A stretch of 64,000 bases of DNA from Chlorokybus atmophyticus (GCA_009103225.1 RHPI01003508.1:154838-218837); one strand, 5' to 3'. Shown: positions 21,470-35,795, counted from the first letter of the stretch. The notes: generated by a model from the sequence alone, not told the origin. Made by a program: numbers and translations.

Positions 21470-22010
21470 GTACTACTAGCTCGTTCTTGGTTAACACTGG
21501 GGCAACGCATAATTTCGCTAAAGAAAAATGGGTTATGCGCAATAAGTTAGCGTGCAAACCCTCAACCTTCTCAGCTGCTGGGGGTGGGGGTGCGTTATCA
21601 GTAAAAGGTGAAATGAAGTTGAAAATCAAGACTGGTAGTTATCAAGCCAAATTTAACTTCATCGTAGTACCCATTGACATAGCTGGTGTTGATGTGGTAT
21701 TTGGCCAAGAATGGCAAGATCAAGTGTCTATGACATTAGATACTGCTGCACGGTTGTGCACAGTAAAGAAGGGGCGTAAGCGCATCATTTTATCCGTGCA
21801 GGGGTCGCATAGCTTAGAATACAAGCAAATAGACCCTGCGTTACTTACGGCGCTTCAAGTGAAGCGTGCGTTACGTAAAAACACACTTGCTTTTGTAATG
21901 CACTTAACGTCAAGTGATGGTGTAGTGCCTGACAATACAGAATGTGTGGCGGACATCGTCATTGATAAGTTTCAGTATGTGTTCTTTGAGTAGTTGCCGG
22001 GCTTGGCCCC
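21470..22010 (+). pseudogene. Retropepsin-like protease of element 2
   Basis: Reads VNTGATHNFAKEKWV, in which the catalytic Asp of the usual DTGA has become Asn, followed by FIVVPIDIAGVDVVFGQEW, the typical gypsy protease body, and a linker towards RT. A stop at 21991-21993 separates it from [16 protein letters not shown], the usual RT lead-in. The Asn substitution would abolish protease activity. Confidence 0.85.
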
Positions 22011-22011
22011 T

Positions 22012-23520
22012 GATCGAGGTGTCGGACACACAATACCTTTGATTCCTGATAGTGAGCCTCCATTTCGGCCTACATAAAGGTTGAGCCCTCGTGGGAGGGG
22101 GGAAATGGAAACACAGATAAAAGAGTTACTAGAAAAGGGATTGATTGAACCAAGTTCTTCACCCTTTGGCGCACCCATCTTGTTTGTTATGAAGAAGAAT
22201 ATGAAGTTGCGCATGTGTGTGGATTACCGTGCTATAAACAAGATCACGGTAAAAAACAGATACCTGTTGCCAATGATTGATGATGTGGCTGACAAGTTGT
22301 CAGGGAATGCGTACTTTAATACGCTAGACTTGACAAGTGGCCATCTTCAAATCCGGATTCATCCTTTGGATGTCTATAAGACAGCATTCAGGACACCTAC
22401 GGGCCATTATTAAACCAAAGTGTTACCTTTTTAATTGACTAATGTACCCGCTGTGTTTAAAAGGAAATGAATTGGAATTTTGGTGATATGCTTGGTAAGC
22501 ATGTCATGATAAATTGGATGTCATCGTTGTCGTCAATAAAACAAAAGAAGAACATAGGCAACACTTGGAAGCGGTGTTTGCAAGATTGCGCAAGCATCGT
22601 TTATGGCTCGCCGAGTGTGATTTTTGTGGAACGGAGTTGCCCTTCCTTCGTTGTATTGTGAGTGGTGCGGGTATCAAGCCTGACCCTCGCAAATTGCAGG
22701 TTGTAAAAGAGTGGCCCCAACCTCAGAATGTCCATCAATCAAGGTCGTTTCTAGGGTTGGCAAACTACTTTCGCAAGTTCATAATGGGGTACTCGACAGT
22801 TGTCATGCCTTCCACCACACTGTTGCGTAAAGATGCCCCGTTCACTGAGAGGACAGAACAAGAAGCTGCTATGCAAAAGGTGAAGTTGGCTTTAACATCC
22901 GATGTTAATTCTGATGATCAGCGCCGGTGTTAGCACTGCCAAATCGGGACAAACACTTCACAGTCAGTGACGCATCAACACTTGGGTGTGGTGCTATACT
23001 GCTGCAAGATGGCAGACCTTGAACTTATGAGAGTAGGAAGTTCATTCCTGCAGAGGTAAACGACACTACGACAGAGCAAGAACTATTGGGTATAGTTCAT
23101 GCTATTGAGACATGGAGATGTTACTTGGAGGGTGTTCAGTTCACTGTTATGATTGATCACAACCCGTTGGTGTATTTCTCAACACAGCAAAACTTGTCGA
23201 GACGGCAAGCGCGCTGGAATGAGTTTTTGTCCAGGTTCACCTTTGATTGGGTGTATCGGCCGAGCAGAACCAATGTGGCTGACCCTTTAAGTCGCTGCCC
23301 GTCATTACTGGCGGTGATGCGAACGCAATTACTTGCGACACGCAGCACATTGTCTCTTGATGATGAGTTTGTGCAAGCTTTTGTACAAGGGTACACTTTA
23401 AACCCATGGTTTGCTATTGCAGACAACTTACAAAAGTTTGACAAACGTGACAATCTGTATTATATGAGCAACAGTTTGGTGATACCTGACCATGCTAAAA
23501 TGCGTGTAAATGCATAGCGG
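22012..23520 (+). pseudogene. RT and RNase H of element 2
   Basis: [34 protein letters not shown], then motif A as FNTLDLTSGHLQI with Asp kept. Motif C (about 22510-22540) is broken by indels so that YLDD cannot be read. FLGLANYFRKF-type sequence follows at 22741. RNase H (about 22950-23300): SDASTLGCGAILLQDG, TTEQELLGIVHAIE, IDHNPLVYFSTQQN and a tail ending NVADPLSRC. Stops lie at 22411, 22430 and elsewhere. Confidence 0.87.
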
Positions 23521-24380
23521 ATATACACGATCCACCGTACGCTGGGCACTTCGATAGTCGCAAGACCACTAAGGCAGCGCAACAGTTGTATTGGTGACCA
23601 TCGTTGCCTGCTAATGTAAAGCGATATGTGGACACGTGTGACAAATGTCAACGTGACAAACCGCTACGTCAAAAGCCCGCTGGGCTATTGCGGCCGTTAC
23701 CAGTTCTTGACCGTAAGTGGGAAAGTATGAGTATAGACCTTATCACTGAGCTCCCTGAGACAGCGTTGGGTCATACTACGGTTGCAGTATTTGTGGATTA
23801 TTTGACAGAAATGGTTCACATTGTTCCTTGCCGTACGAAGATAGGCTCCCGTGATCTAGCGATGGTTTTTGTCGCGTCAGTGTTCAAGTTGTATGGCTTG
23901 CCTCGCAACATTGTCTCTGATCGTGACCCGAGGTTTGTGTCTCAGTTCTGAAAGTCGCTATGCAACTTCCTGCAGATACAGCAGCACACGAGTACTACTT
24001 ATCATCCGCAACTGATGGTCAGACTGAATCCAAACAAGTAAATGAGGAAACCATATATTATGTGAGTCCGAATCAGTCTGATTGGGATATTTATCTTCCA
24101 ATGGCTGAGTTCGCGCTTGACAATGCATGGCACGAGAGTGTGCAGGAAACTCTATTTTTCTTGGATTACGGAGTGCATCCACAAAGTCTTGCGAGTATTA
24201 AGTTGCCAGCTAGCGACTTGATTCGCGTGCCTGCACAGCGCGAGATGGTTGCGGCCATGCAAGACAGGTTAGCGTTGGCAAAAAGCTGTCTCCGCGCAGC
24301 GCAAGACAGACAGAAAGCCCAAGCTGATAAGCATTGTAGGCAGGCCGACTATGATGTGGGCAATTCGGTGCTTCTAAGCA
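23521..24380 (+). pseudogene. Integrase of element 2
   Basis: The zinc-binding region (GHFDSRKTTKAAQQLYW, then CDKCQRDKP) is followed by the DDE core at 23604-24060: MSIDLITELPET (first Asp), NIVSDRDPRFVSQF (second Asp), and a TDGQTE segment with the catalytic Glu in another frame. The C-terminal part reads MAEFALDNAWHESVQ (24101 onward). Stops and two frameshifts are present. This is the segment absent from element 1. Confidence 0.87.
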
Positions 24381-24403
24381 CTTAAAACATATCCATCAAG
24401 GGA

Positions 24404-24766
24404 GTGGGTACCCGAAAGTTTTTCCCTCGCTGGATAGGCCCCTTCAAAGTGGTTGATCGGGTCGGCACTCACGCGTATCGTTTGGAGTTACCACAATCCA
24501 TACGTATACATAACGTGTTTCATGTGAGTGTACTGAAGCCATACCGTTCAGACGGTCCGGTTCAACCTCCTCCACCCCCCGTCGCAGTGGATGGCAATAA
24601 TACTTTCGAGTACGAGGTGGAAGCAATCCTGAGTCACTGTAGACCCCGACGCAAACGCGCGCCAACTTACTTACTTGGTGAAATGAAAAGGGTATGGTCA
24701 CCATACCTTCAACACGGTGTTGAACACAACACGTGGGAACCCCAAAGGAATCTTACCAACTGCTAA
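24404..24766 (+). pseudogene. Chromodomain-bearing C-terminus of element 2
   Basis: RKFFPRWIGPFKVVDRVG leads into EYEVEAILSHCRPRRKRAP and then GVEHNTWEPQRNL. Compared with element 1, about 20 extra bases around GGTATGGTCACCATACC (24689-24705, itself a palindrome) break the VKWEGYG core, so the fold is likely lost. Confidence 0.82.
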
Positions 24767-24933
24767 GAGATTATTTGGGCGTACTGGAGTAATGTGTCCG
24801 CGCGGACGGTAAAAGGGTGGCGGCAGACATCTTTACCGCTTCGGCCCTGGTTTTTCTTGTACTCAGGTTTTGAGTGCTTACGGTGCGGCCCTGCTAGAAC
24901 TTCAATAAGGATTGAACTCTAAGTGAGCGGGAA

Positions 24934-25299
24934 TGTAACGGAGTGCTACCGCTATGCGGTTCCCTGCCCTTATTTGGATAGAAATAAGGGTCCCAACGGA
25001 TAATTAACAGCCATTTGAGCCGTATTAGGGCCTTTTTGGCCTTAATGTGGTGTTAGCTTATCGCTAACACTGATTTTGATGTGATACTCATGTCTCACAC
25101 CGATATATATCGATGTGCGACTCATTTCTCACATCGATATCAGCCGCATGGCGGCGGTGCTAACGCAGCGGCCGCCATAGCCAGAGAATCTTTTGCTGGC
25201 AGCTGCCCGGCAGCGGCGGCGGCGGTGTGGGCCGGTGGCGTGGCTGGTAGTGGTGTTGGGGTAGGGGATTAAAGGGGGCGGTAGCACCCCCTCCCTCCT
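24934..25299 (+). repeat. Right LTR of element 2
   Basis: Matches 18498-18840 but carries a local duplication of the palindrome region (about 25076-25142), with two GATGTG...CTCATGTCTCAC-like units separated by CGATATATATCG. The 3' end is placed at the end of CACCCCCTCCCTCC, by analogy with element 1, and is approximate. Confidence 0.85.
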
Positions 25300-28200
25300 A
25301 TAATAAGATTTGATTGTTGGTATTAAAAAGACTACAAGTATAACAACGAGTACAATTGCCAGGCTGGTGTAAGTAATATTAAGAACCACCGGCTGATAAA
25401 GCTTGTTATAATAGCGTATCTTATACATAAATATTTAACAAGTATAGTATAGCACAATTATTAAACAATTTTAGATATTGCGGTGTTACATTGCAATTCA
25501 AGTTGTTATAGCAATAAATTGCAACACTTGATCTGGTTATCTCTTTGCCGATATAAACATGGGTCAATAATTTTTCTATAAGGTATAAACGTTATACTAA
25601 AATAAGATTTAATGAATGGTGTGTAATGCACGAATGCACGAATGTTCTTTCCCTCAAATGGTTAGCATCATACTGTATCAATGAACGATTCCATCATTCA
25701 TGCATATGTGCATTACGCATTTAATGTTATTGTGCTCTGCATACAGTATGCACTATGCAAGCAGTCATTGCATTCGTTTTACATAAGCTATTGTCAATTA
25801 CCATGTCGCCACAAATTTGTATAAACATGTCAATACAGAACTAAAGCATTGCATAAGTAAGAACACTCGATCAAGGCGGACCGGTATGATACACCAACAA
25901 TACAGCGATAAACACATGTGCATATATATAATATAGTTTTTCTTTGTACGAGCAATCATGATTTGATTGTTATTTTATGTTATCGATATCACACTTACTC
26001 AATTAGCATGATGCATCGAGTTAAGACTATTAAACGGACATATTCAACTTCGTATTCCAGAGTGACAATTAATATTGTGATTATTACCATAATCATGTAT
26101 GAACGCTTCAACGGGGCGTCTGTTATGTCATTGCTGTTTGATAATATTACATGTGTGAGGATAGATGACTATGCGTCATTACATACATCCAAGATGCGTA
26201 AAAGTGCGCATGTACGACTTGAGCATTATCGTAAACGCGCATCATGCTTATGTCCATCACAATGCATTGAAGAGCAATATGACGAATATATGATGATGTA
26301 AAAATTGAGACATTTTTGTATAAAATCTCCAATATCATCTTTACATCAGCAAAAAAAAGAATCTTTACAACATGCTTTAAAATTCAAGGTATATATATAT
26401 ATATATAAAAAGCAAACTGTCAACACAGCTGTATTGACTGAGTCGTTAAGGTATGTGTGTATGGTGCTGTATAAAGTTTTGAACTGAATGTGATGTACTT
26501 TATGATGGGGATGTTGAATCTGCGGGGACCGTTATGTTAATGGTGATGCACTGTTGTGCTAGTAGTCAAGCTACTCCCACACCCGGGGTAAACTGCTCAG
26601 CGTACCGGTACTGCAAAAGTACGGTTCCTGTACTTGACTGTATCATTCCTTCACTGTGCCAAGAGGAGATCGTCACCGATGGCGAGCACGTGGGGCACCA
26701 ATAGCGTCGCTGCTGACATGAGGACAAGCTCTTACCATCAGCTGCCGTGCGACGTCGACAGGCCGCGAGATCGCTACACTGCCGAGAGGCGGCTGTGATT
26801 GGACGGCTTGTATGAGCGCTGTTTACTGAACCGACTGCTGGCGGCAACGCTGCGGCGTGCAACGCCACGTCGGCAGGCGATCCGCCCTGCAACAAGATCC
26901 GGGCAGGGGGCGTGCACGGGGAGATACTGCCGGACGGGCATGATGGGACATCATTATTGACGGGTGGCCTTCATCACGGAAGATGCATGAAGTTGGCGGG
27001 AAAGCGCATCATGGGGCTACCGGGAGTAGGCGGGAGGGGACTTTAGACGATGTGGGCGCCTTCGGCGCGCTCAAAGCCAGCTGTTGCACGTCCTCCCGCG
27101 GCTTGTTTCGTAAGGGCCACCGCCGAGCGCCTGTCCTGCTTTCTTATGAAGCCCATCTGGCCTCTATTTGGATGCTTCCCCTGGAAAGACGAGCGACGAC
27201 GCGATTCCACCAGCGGGTCACGCATCACACGCTGAGGACGGGACGGACGGCTCGAACCGACGGATGCGTGACGCCCACCGCCGGCCTCTGTGAGAATATC
27301 AGCACCGGCGGCCTGATTTTTTCCATTAAATAAGCACCTTTTTATTACGCCTATAGAGGACCCCAGCTTGGCGGGGAAAGCTCCGTAGGCTCCGCTGTAT
27401 CTGCTTTTCATGATGCTGCAAGGCAGTCACGCGTGTCAATGCATACTACCTGCTTGTCACGGTTCGGCGTGCGGGGGGCGGAAGGCAGAGATTGGCTGAA
27501 AACTGGACTAGACTTGGCGAGTCAATGCATAGCAGAAGGCGTGAGTGTCTAGTAGTTGTAGACACTGTCGCAACTTTAGTTCAACACCATCTCAAAGGGA
27601 GTACGTGCGCAGCTGGAGGCGGTCTTCGAGGCCAAGGCATTGGCGGCAGTGGTGTGGTCGTGGACGGTTGAGTCTGCGGCGGAGGCGTGCGCCGTGGTGG
27701 TTGTGGGTTGCCGAAGGTGATCCCGTAAAGGTAAGCTATCAGCCAGTGTGTTGGGCTGTCTGAAGCATCTGGGTCGTTGGTGTGGGCAGCTGCGTGCTTT
27801 TGGGGTGCGAGCTTGAGGCTTACGTGCAAGCGAGCGCTGGGAGAGTAAGCATGGGCGACGTCAGGCATGGTTGATCTCATCTTGCGAAACCAGCGTGCAG
27901 CTGCTGAGCTGCTGCCCGGCCTCGCATGCAAGCGCCAGTCGCTGTCTTCAGTTGCATTCAAGTGCGGTCTCATCAGTGTCTCGCATGCGTCTGCTTGGTA
28001 TCTGTCTGCCGCATGCATAGGTGTGCGCAAGCGAGTCAGCTGTCCGTAACTGCCCAGGCCAACTTTTCCCTGAGTTGCTACAGCCTGGCCAGTTTTGGAC
28101 AGTGATAATTGCAGTACACTAGTGCGGCACTGGTGCAGTTCAGTTGTCACTTTTAAGGTCGTCTGTTGTCGGTGTGGCGGCGACTGCGAAGCGGAACTTG

Positions 28201-28628
28201 CGAACTTTGAAGTTTTGTGAAGCCTGTCTAATGGAATATGTAGTGATTATGCTGGTGTGACAGGAGCACGAGGTGTTTGGCTTTGCATGTAAGCCAGCAC
28301 CGCTGGCAGTTGGTGGTGTGCGGGTGCATGTGTTCTGAATAAGGTAGCCGTGTCCTCGTGCAGGCCGGATGCTTAACAGATAACAGATCGTGGTTTACTT
28401 GTGCCTGCGGCTCCATGGATGTCGCTTGTTGAAAGCTATTTGCTTCTAGTCGTGGGCGGTGTTCCATGTGGTTATTGTAGTAGTAGCGGAGACGCACAGT
28501 TCTGCCCAGCTTCAACAAGCCATATCCGTCTCACAGGGCAGCTGCTGATCACCTTCGTTTGCAACAAAAACACTGGATATGTTGACTGTTACATCAGCTG
28601 ATCGGTGGCCTCCACTTGGCAGGCAACC
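25300..28628. other. Intergenic DNA: AT-rich left half, GC-rich right half
   Basis: The stretch 25300-26500 is AT-rich with only chance-like ORFs, the longest being 127 codons at 25918-26301. From 26560 to 28200 the base composition rises and ORFs appear on both strands, including a Pro-rich minus-strand frame at 27581-28150 and a Cys/Arg-rich plus frame at 26983-27333. None has a recognisable domain or a convincing splice structure. The right part probably includes the promoter of the gene at 28629. Confidence 0.45.
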
Positions 28629-29935
28629 ATGTCACGGATGTCCGTGGTGCTTCTCTGCACCTGCTTGCTCGCAGCAGTCTCCGCTGCCCGCGCACAGCTT
28701 TTCCTTGCCCCTCCTCCTCCACCTCCACCTGATGAACTGGTGTCTGATATCAGCCGGTAAGTGTCTCATGCTCGTAGCAGCTTTCTTGTCCATGCCTGCG
28801 TGCCTGCCTGCACTGACTCGGTCGTGTTTGTCTTGTCGAAGTCTTCTGATTGAGCTCGACCAGTCCTCAAAAGATGCCCCGGTCAGCCTTCTGGAGGCTG
28901 AACAATGGCCTGCCAACAACTACAGCCTCGCATACGACCCAACAACTGGCTTCGCAGGTACATGTAGTTGCGTTTCTCCTATTGCTAGCCATGCATGTTT
29001 CAGGTGACTAATCTGTTGTGTGCACGTGCAGTTAACGCGCTCTTCGCCCCATTCAAGGATGGAACCGCCATTTCTACTGTTGCCATCCGCACGAGCAGTG
29101 ACGCACCATGGATTATAGTGGCTTCCGAACTTGACACCCTGCGATCAAGCGGTACAGAAGGCGCTGTTGTTGTCGGCGAGACAGTCATCTCTCCACGAGA
29201 AGAAGGCGTTTCCATCATGGCATGTGATGGAGTGTTCCTGTCTTGGTCTTATCAGGTATGGAGCAAGGTGTCTTTTGTGCAATTGCGATGTGTTCACTCT
29301 GCTTGGGTGTTAATTTTATTGGCTGGCAGGGTGCAATTGTCAATGGACCCACCGTTAGCATTCAGAAGGGCGACCTTGAAGTCCGCGTGCGCTATGGCAA
29401 GCGTATTGCTCTCCGGCAGGCTTCTGGCCCTGTGTCTACCGGCGCTTTGAACCTTCTCATCAGTGAGTGCAGCAAGCTCAACTTGCAGTGCAGCAATTTC
29501 TTCTTGCCAGACGGCTTGCTGACCTCTAGCTGTCCTGCTCAGGTGGAGCAACTCTCACGGCAGCGCATGTTGACGGCGACCTTGTGCTCCGCAAAGTGTC
29601 TGACATTGGTCAGGTGGAGGAGCTGGGCGCACCAGCTGAATTTGGTAGGTGCCTTTGTTGTGACTTGCTGCCAAGTTCTACACCTGCATGCGCGCCATTG
29701 CTAACTTGGTGCCGGCAATGCAGAGATCAGCAGCCTGTTTGATGTGGAGACTCCTCGGGCAAGGCTGCAGCCAACCATTCAGGAAGCTCACCCCTTCTCC
29801 GCAGCCGTGTCTTCCGAATTGGTGGATGAGGCTTCGGACAATGTTTCAGAAAATACTGTTCAAACTGCCCTGCAGACTGCCGCTGCCCGCCTTCGTGGTT
29901 CCCGGAAACTGAAGCTTGACTTGGCTCGTCAGTAA
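28629..29935 (+). CDS. Secreted or vesicular protein of unknown function, 304 aa, six exons
   Basis: Exons are 28629-28756, 28842-28957, 29032-29255, 29330-29462, 29543-29644 and 29724-29935. All introns are GT-AG and 74-85 bp, all phases agree, and the total is 915 nt. The start gives a clear signal peptide (MSRMSVVLLCTCLLAAVSAA, likely cut after ARA) followed by a seven-Pro run. The mature part is mixed beta-like sequence with repeated Gly-turns, e.g. VNALFAPFKDGTAI, GAIVNGPTVSIQKGDLEVRV and ISGATLTAAHVDGDLVLRKV. The C-terminus is Ala-rich and helical and ends in a basic tail (RGSRKLKLDLARQ). I recognise no family. Secretion is inferred from the signal peptide, and no membrane anchor follows it. 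Confidence 0.82.
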
Positions 29936-31449
<1,514 letters not shown>

Positions 31450-32191
31450 CATAACAGGCAAATTCGCAGCACGCCACTTTGCAATGCGGCATTGAGCCTG
31501 GTTGACTAGCAGGATGAGGACATCCAGCTGTCTGTCCATAGACTCTGCAATCAGACACTCGCCTTCATTACTGTTGTGTCCCACACAGCGTGATATGGAC
31601 AGATGCGGTCTAGTGTCCATCTGCACGCTAGCGGTTGTGCATGTTTGCGTGCGGTTAAAGCAGCAAATGGTCATAAAGGCTCTCACACATGTCAAAGTGC
31701 AGCGGTGATCAGACATTAGAGGGCATGCTCCAACATGTCACGCGCCGCCGCGTGCCTCCCATGCGGGTCATAACCCCAGTGGAAGCGTGCAGTTTTGAAG
31801 CATGTGGCAACTTATGTCGTTCCATCCAAGCAGACACAAAGTATTATAAATAGCGCGCGAACAGGTGCGTCTGCTTTATTATCCACGGGGCATGTCTCTG
31901 CAGCCCCGGCACACTCCTGCTGATACAGAATGAATCCCCTCACTGAAACCAAACCCCTATCGACCTGCTACAGCTAGCCACAATCACTATGACCTATCGT
32001 ATCCCGTATAGCTTACAACAGAAGAAATCGTTAGAAACACAGGTGCCCCCACACGTGCTACCAGAAGTGAACAAAAAATATCGCACGCATGCGTTGCGAA
32101 TCTGCGCATGCGTTGCGGTGCCGTGCCATATACTCGCATCCCGCGCGGTATACTCGCATCCCCAGCGCACGCTAGCTATTGTACACATAAT
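31450..32191. other. Intergenic DNA
   Basis: The 3' flank of the U-box/ARM gene on the minus strand. No gene or clear repeat seen. Confidence 0.5.
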
Positions 32192-35100
32192 TTAACTTAC
32201 TTCTACACCCAAGTTGCGCAAGGCCAACGCGGCAGCGCGCTTCCCTAGATCAGTGCCGTTTGTAAGCAACTGCTTCAATGGTGCAACCGCACCTGCCTTG
32301 GCAATCGCAGCCTGCACATACAAATGGGTACTGTTACTAAGGTGCGAGCAGTGCTGAATGGGTGCATGGATTGACACATATAGCATGCACACAGCGCTAC
32401 ACGAGGGTCCCAAGCAGTACCTTAGAGTCGTTGTTGAAGGAGAGGTTGCAGAGTGCATTCGCTGCGGCAGCTCTGCCATCAGCCGAGTCGCGCTTCAGCA
32501 TCCTTACGAGCAGCGGGATAGCACCCTGCTTGCCGATGATCACCTAGAAGTAAAAAAACCAGTCAGAAAAGACATGTGCGCCAGCGCCCAGTAGGCACAC
32601 ATGGCTTCGCAACGCGTACCTTGTTTTCCGTATTGAGTGCAAGATTGGCTAGCGCCAATGCTGCGGCCTCCTTGCCACCGCTGCCGCCCTTCTTGAGAAG
32701 GCCAACAAGCGGGGGGATGGCACCCTCCCTGGCAATGATCACCTACAAGGACAGAAGAGAGCACTGTCAGAGACGCGTCTATTATGGAGAGAGTGCTCAA
32801 CCTTGCAAGCACAAAGTCAAACTTACTGTGTTCTCTGCATTGTACGCAGAAAGGTTGCGTAGCGCTTCCGCCGCAACCTCCTGTACTGTCGGGAGCCCAT
32901 GGCGCAGCAAGCTGACCAGTGGTGGGATTGCACCCTCCCTTGCCACCTCAACCTTGTTGTTGGCATCTTTGTCGCACAGGTTGCAAAGTGCGGCAGCAGC
33001 GGCTTCCTGGCCTTGCGGTGAGGATGTAGAGCGCAGAAGCTCGACCAAAGGTGTAACCGCGCCTTCCAGGGCAATGATCACTTTGTTGTCGTTGTTGCGC
33101 GCAAGCTTGCACAACACGCGCGCCGCAGCTTCCTTTTGCCATGGGCTGCCGTGGCGAAGCAAGTGCACTCCATATGTGATTGGGTCACGGAACCGTCCAT
33201 TGCCCTGTTTCATGTCCAGTGCACACTTTGTCAGTTAATGTACTGATGAAGTGTGCACTGCTCACGCACCAACAACACTGACAACAGCGATAACATGCTG
33301 CACGGTCGTTGCTTACATGATGGATGGGGTTGTGGTTGGCGCGGCCATTTGCGAGCGCTGTAGCATCAGCTACATCAGGGAGAATGTATTTGTTTGCCTG
33401 AGCCCATTCAGCAATGGCATCACGCAATGCCAGGTTGGGCATCAGTTCAAAGTTCATCAGCTTGGCACCAGTCACAGGACAGCTGTCATTGCCGTCTTCC
33501 AACCACGCCTGGTTATAGGCAATAAAGTCAGTGCCCATTTGACATGGGAGTAGCATTGAGGAGGCACCCGACAATATAATGTAGTACCTGAACATTCGAC
33601 CGCTCACACGTCTGCAATGTTGACTTGATGACGACAGGGTCCACCATGATATCCATGGAGATGGGGCATACAAAGCTTGGAGGGACATCCTCAGCCTGTG
33701 GGGTTGTTTGCAACATGTGGTGAGCAGAGTGCTCCAATTGCTACGCACAAAGGCGAGAGTATTGAATCCTCCTAGCGCTAACCTGGATCGGCCGGAAGCC
33801 AAGTCGCATTGCCTTCTCTGCGCTATCTTCTTCCTCCTCAACGTCAACGCCATCGTACTGAGAGCTGTTAGCATCTAAAGCCGCTGCGTCGGCCTCATCA
33901 ACAGCGCCAAGATGTTCAAGGAACCGCACAATCTGTGTTAACCAACAGGTCGTCAGTCATTTTGGAGACGAGTACAATGTTCTGCCTTGTTGTTGTCTTG
34001 TTAGCTTCCTGTAATGCAGTTCATGATACTGTTCGCGGGTTACCTGGCGTAGGTAACCCTCTTCAGCAGCGTCCTTCCGGCTCCATGAGGCAATCATATC
34101 ATCTTCAAGGACAGCCTTTCGCCTCAACAGCTCCTCTGGTGTAACCCTGATGGGCAGGAAGGCCATTAGTACAGTGCGCTGCAACACAGACAACATAATA
34201 AACCCACGCAACACTCACCTCCGGGTGGATTGAGACTGTCTTGAGCCATCAACAAGATTCCTGTCGCTGGTGAGGTCTTCGTAGAGAAACGCCTCATCGT
34301 CGGCGCCATTGTTGGCATCTGAAGCAGGCGTATCACACTCGCACATACTGTTTGACCTTGAGACGGCAGCGTCCCGTTGCGCAACCAGCCTACGAACAGA
34401 TAGGTGAGACTGAGCACATAACAACCAGCTATACATTGCTAGCCACATCTGTCCTCTGATGTGCACACCTGTGGTAAGCAGCAATGGGCTGAGCCTGTGC
34501 AGTCATGTTGCTTTGAGCAGAGTTCATGTCCCCGTCACCACGGAGGTGCGCTCGGGCGATATCTGTCAGTGCAGCACAGCCTGCAGAGAGCCCAAGCTCC
34601 CGCCATGGCAGCGCAACAACACCGGCTTCCAGCGCCATACACGCACCGGCCAACTTCTTTGTCATACGCCTGCTCACAGCACCATGTTGAAACGTACTAT
34701 GCTGTTCATTGCCTCGGAAGCCAAACTACCACAACATTACACAGTGGACAGTGTGAGGTTAGCAACAAACCTGGAGTTGATGAGAAGGGTCCAGCGGCCG
34801 ACATCCCCACAGGATCGCACGACAGAGTTGATTCGGTTGAGAGCGTGCAACATGGTGGCGAGCGCCTGCTGTGTCTTGGCATGTGTGTTTGCCTGCTGAG
34901 CAGTCTGAGGCTGTGTCTGAGGCAGTTTCAGTGCCAACTCGTGCAGCAGCGGCCGCAACAAGTTCACCCTCAATGCTGTCGCCTCACACAGGGTTCGCGA
35001 GGCGCGCACCTAGTGTGTGTGTATATGTCAGTGTCAAGTGAGCTGCACCATAAACGACTCTACCAAACTGTTAGCAGCTGGCAAAAAGTTGTGCTTCTGC

Positions 35101-35795
35101 AGTAAACTGCGCATGCTCTTTGCTGAAGAACACTTACGCCTCGTCCATCACATAGGTGCGTGTGATGTTTACAAACATTGGCTTTGCACCAACCTTGGTG
35201 GACGCGTCAATCAGACCATCGACTTCCGCCAGCAGCGCAAGCACTAAGTTGTGCTGTTCCATTGTGAACCACTCACACAACCCCTCACACAACAAAACGT
35301 CTTGGTCAAGAACGACACCAGTCAACACCTGCAGCCCAACACGGCGTTGTAGTCAATGCACTGCTCAATGCAGGACACTCAGATGTCAACCTAGCAGGCG
35401 GAATTGACTGTACAACTGATGTCATTCAGGCTTTTGTACTCATAGCTACAGTGTTTACAATTTTGTAGCGCTGCAGCATGCCAAAGTGCTGCCTAGATAG
35501 AGACGTGCGACATTGAAACACATTTCAAGCTGACAATGCTGCCTCTAAGCTGAAAGCTAACAACTTTCCATGTGTTGCATTACTATGTGCGCATCCGATT
35601 GAAACGCTACACTCGCATACACAAACAGCGAGACACATACCTTGTTTCACACAGCATTGCCAGCCTCGTTTGGCAGCGACCATCCAACGCCAGCAGCCTG
35701 GCACCGCCAAGCAGTACCCTACAGCTGTATAGCCTAGTTACGGTGCTGTCACCCTCAACAACTATACCAGTACCCTCTTCGCCCACCTCGCCGCC
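32192..35795 (-). CDS. U-box E3 ubiquitin ligase with C-terminal ARM repeats (plant PUB type)
   Basis: It would transfer ubiquitin from an E2 to substrates bound by the ARM repeats. Exons from the 3' end: 32192-32311, 32421-32543, 32620-32742, 32827-33204, 33317-33508, 33588-33695, 33783-33932, 34044-34146, 34219-34389, 34469-34669, 34771-35009, about 35139-35326, 35459-35492 and 35641-about 35795. The N-terminal half is helical (LLHELALKLPQTQ), as in PUB proteins. The U-box is split by an intron: FVCPISMDIMVDPVV, then WLEDGNDSCPVTG and LMPNLALRDAIAEW; the usual Tyr of QTYER is Cys here. At least six ARM repeats follow (e.g. EGAIPPLVSLLRHG, EVAAEALRNLSAYN), ending NLGVEVS. The junction after VMDEA (about 35138) does not keep phase at its best donor, so an indel or odd splice is possible. 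The start codon was not found; a CAG/CAA tract at 35826-35869 may belong to an upstream exon. Confidence 0.9.

Larger units (their letters stand above)
18498..25299 (+). mobile_element. Chromovirus-type Ty3/gypsy LTR retrotransposon, element 2 (near full length, decayed)
   Basis: Related to but distinct from element 1 and inserted 246 bp downstream of it. The left LTR starts at 18498; its end is lost in a poly-C/N run at 18818-18840. The right LTR runs from 24934 to about 25299. The full set is present: gag, zinc knuckle, protease, RT, RNase H, integrase, chromodomain. Frameshifts and stops run throughout. I could not find matching target duplications (left flank GTGTG). Confidence 0.9.

Noticed and set aside
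27581-28150. 189-codon Pro-rich minus-strand ORF
   Set aside because: No recognisable domain, the opposite strand is equally open, and no splice or start context supports it.
35525-35710. 61-codon minus ORF starting MAVPGCWRW
   Set aside because: Another frame of the same strand gives a longer sequence (LLALDGRCQTRLAMLCETR) that joins in phase to the next U-box gene exons.
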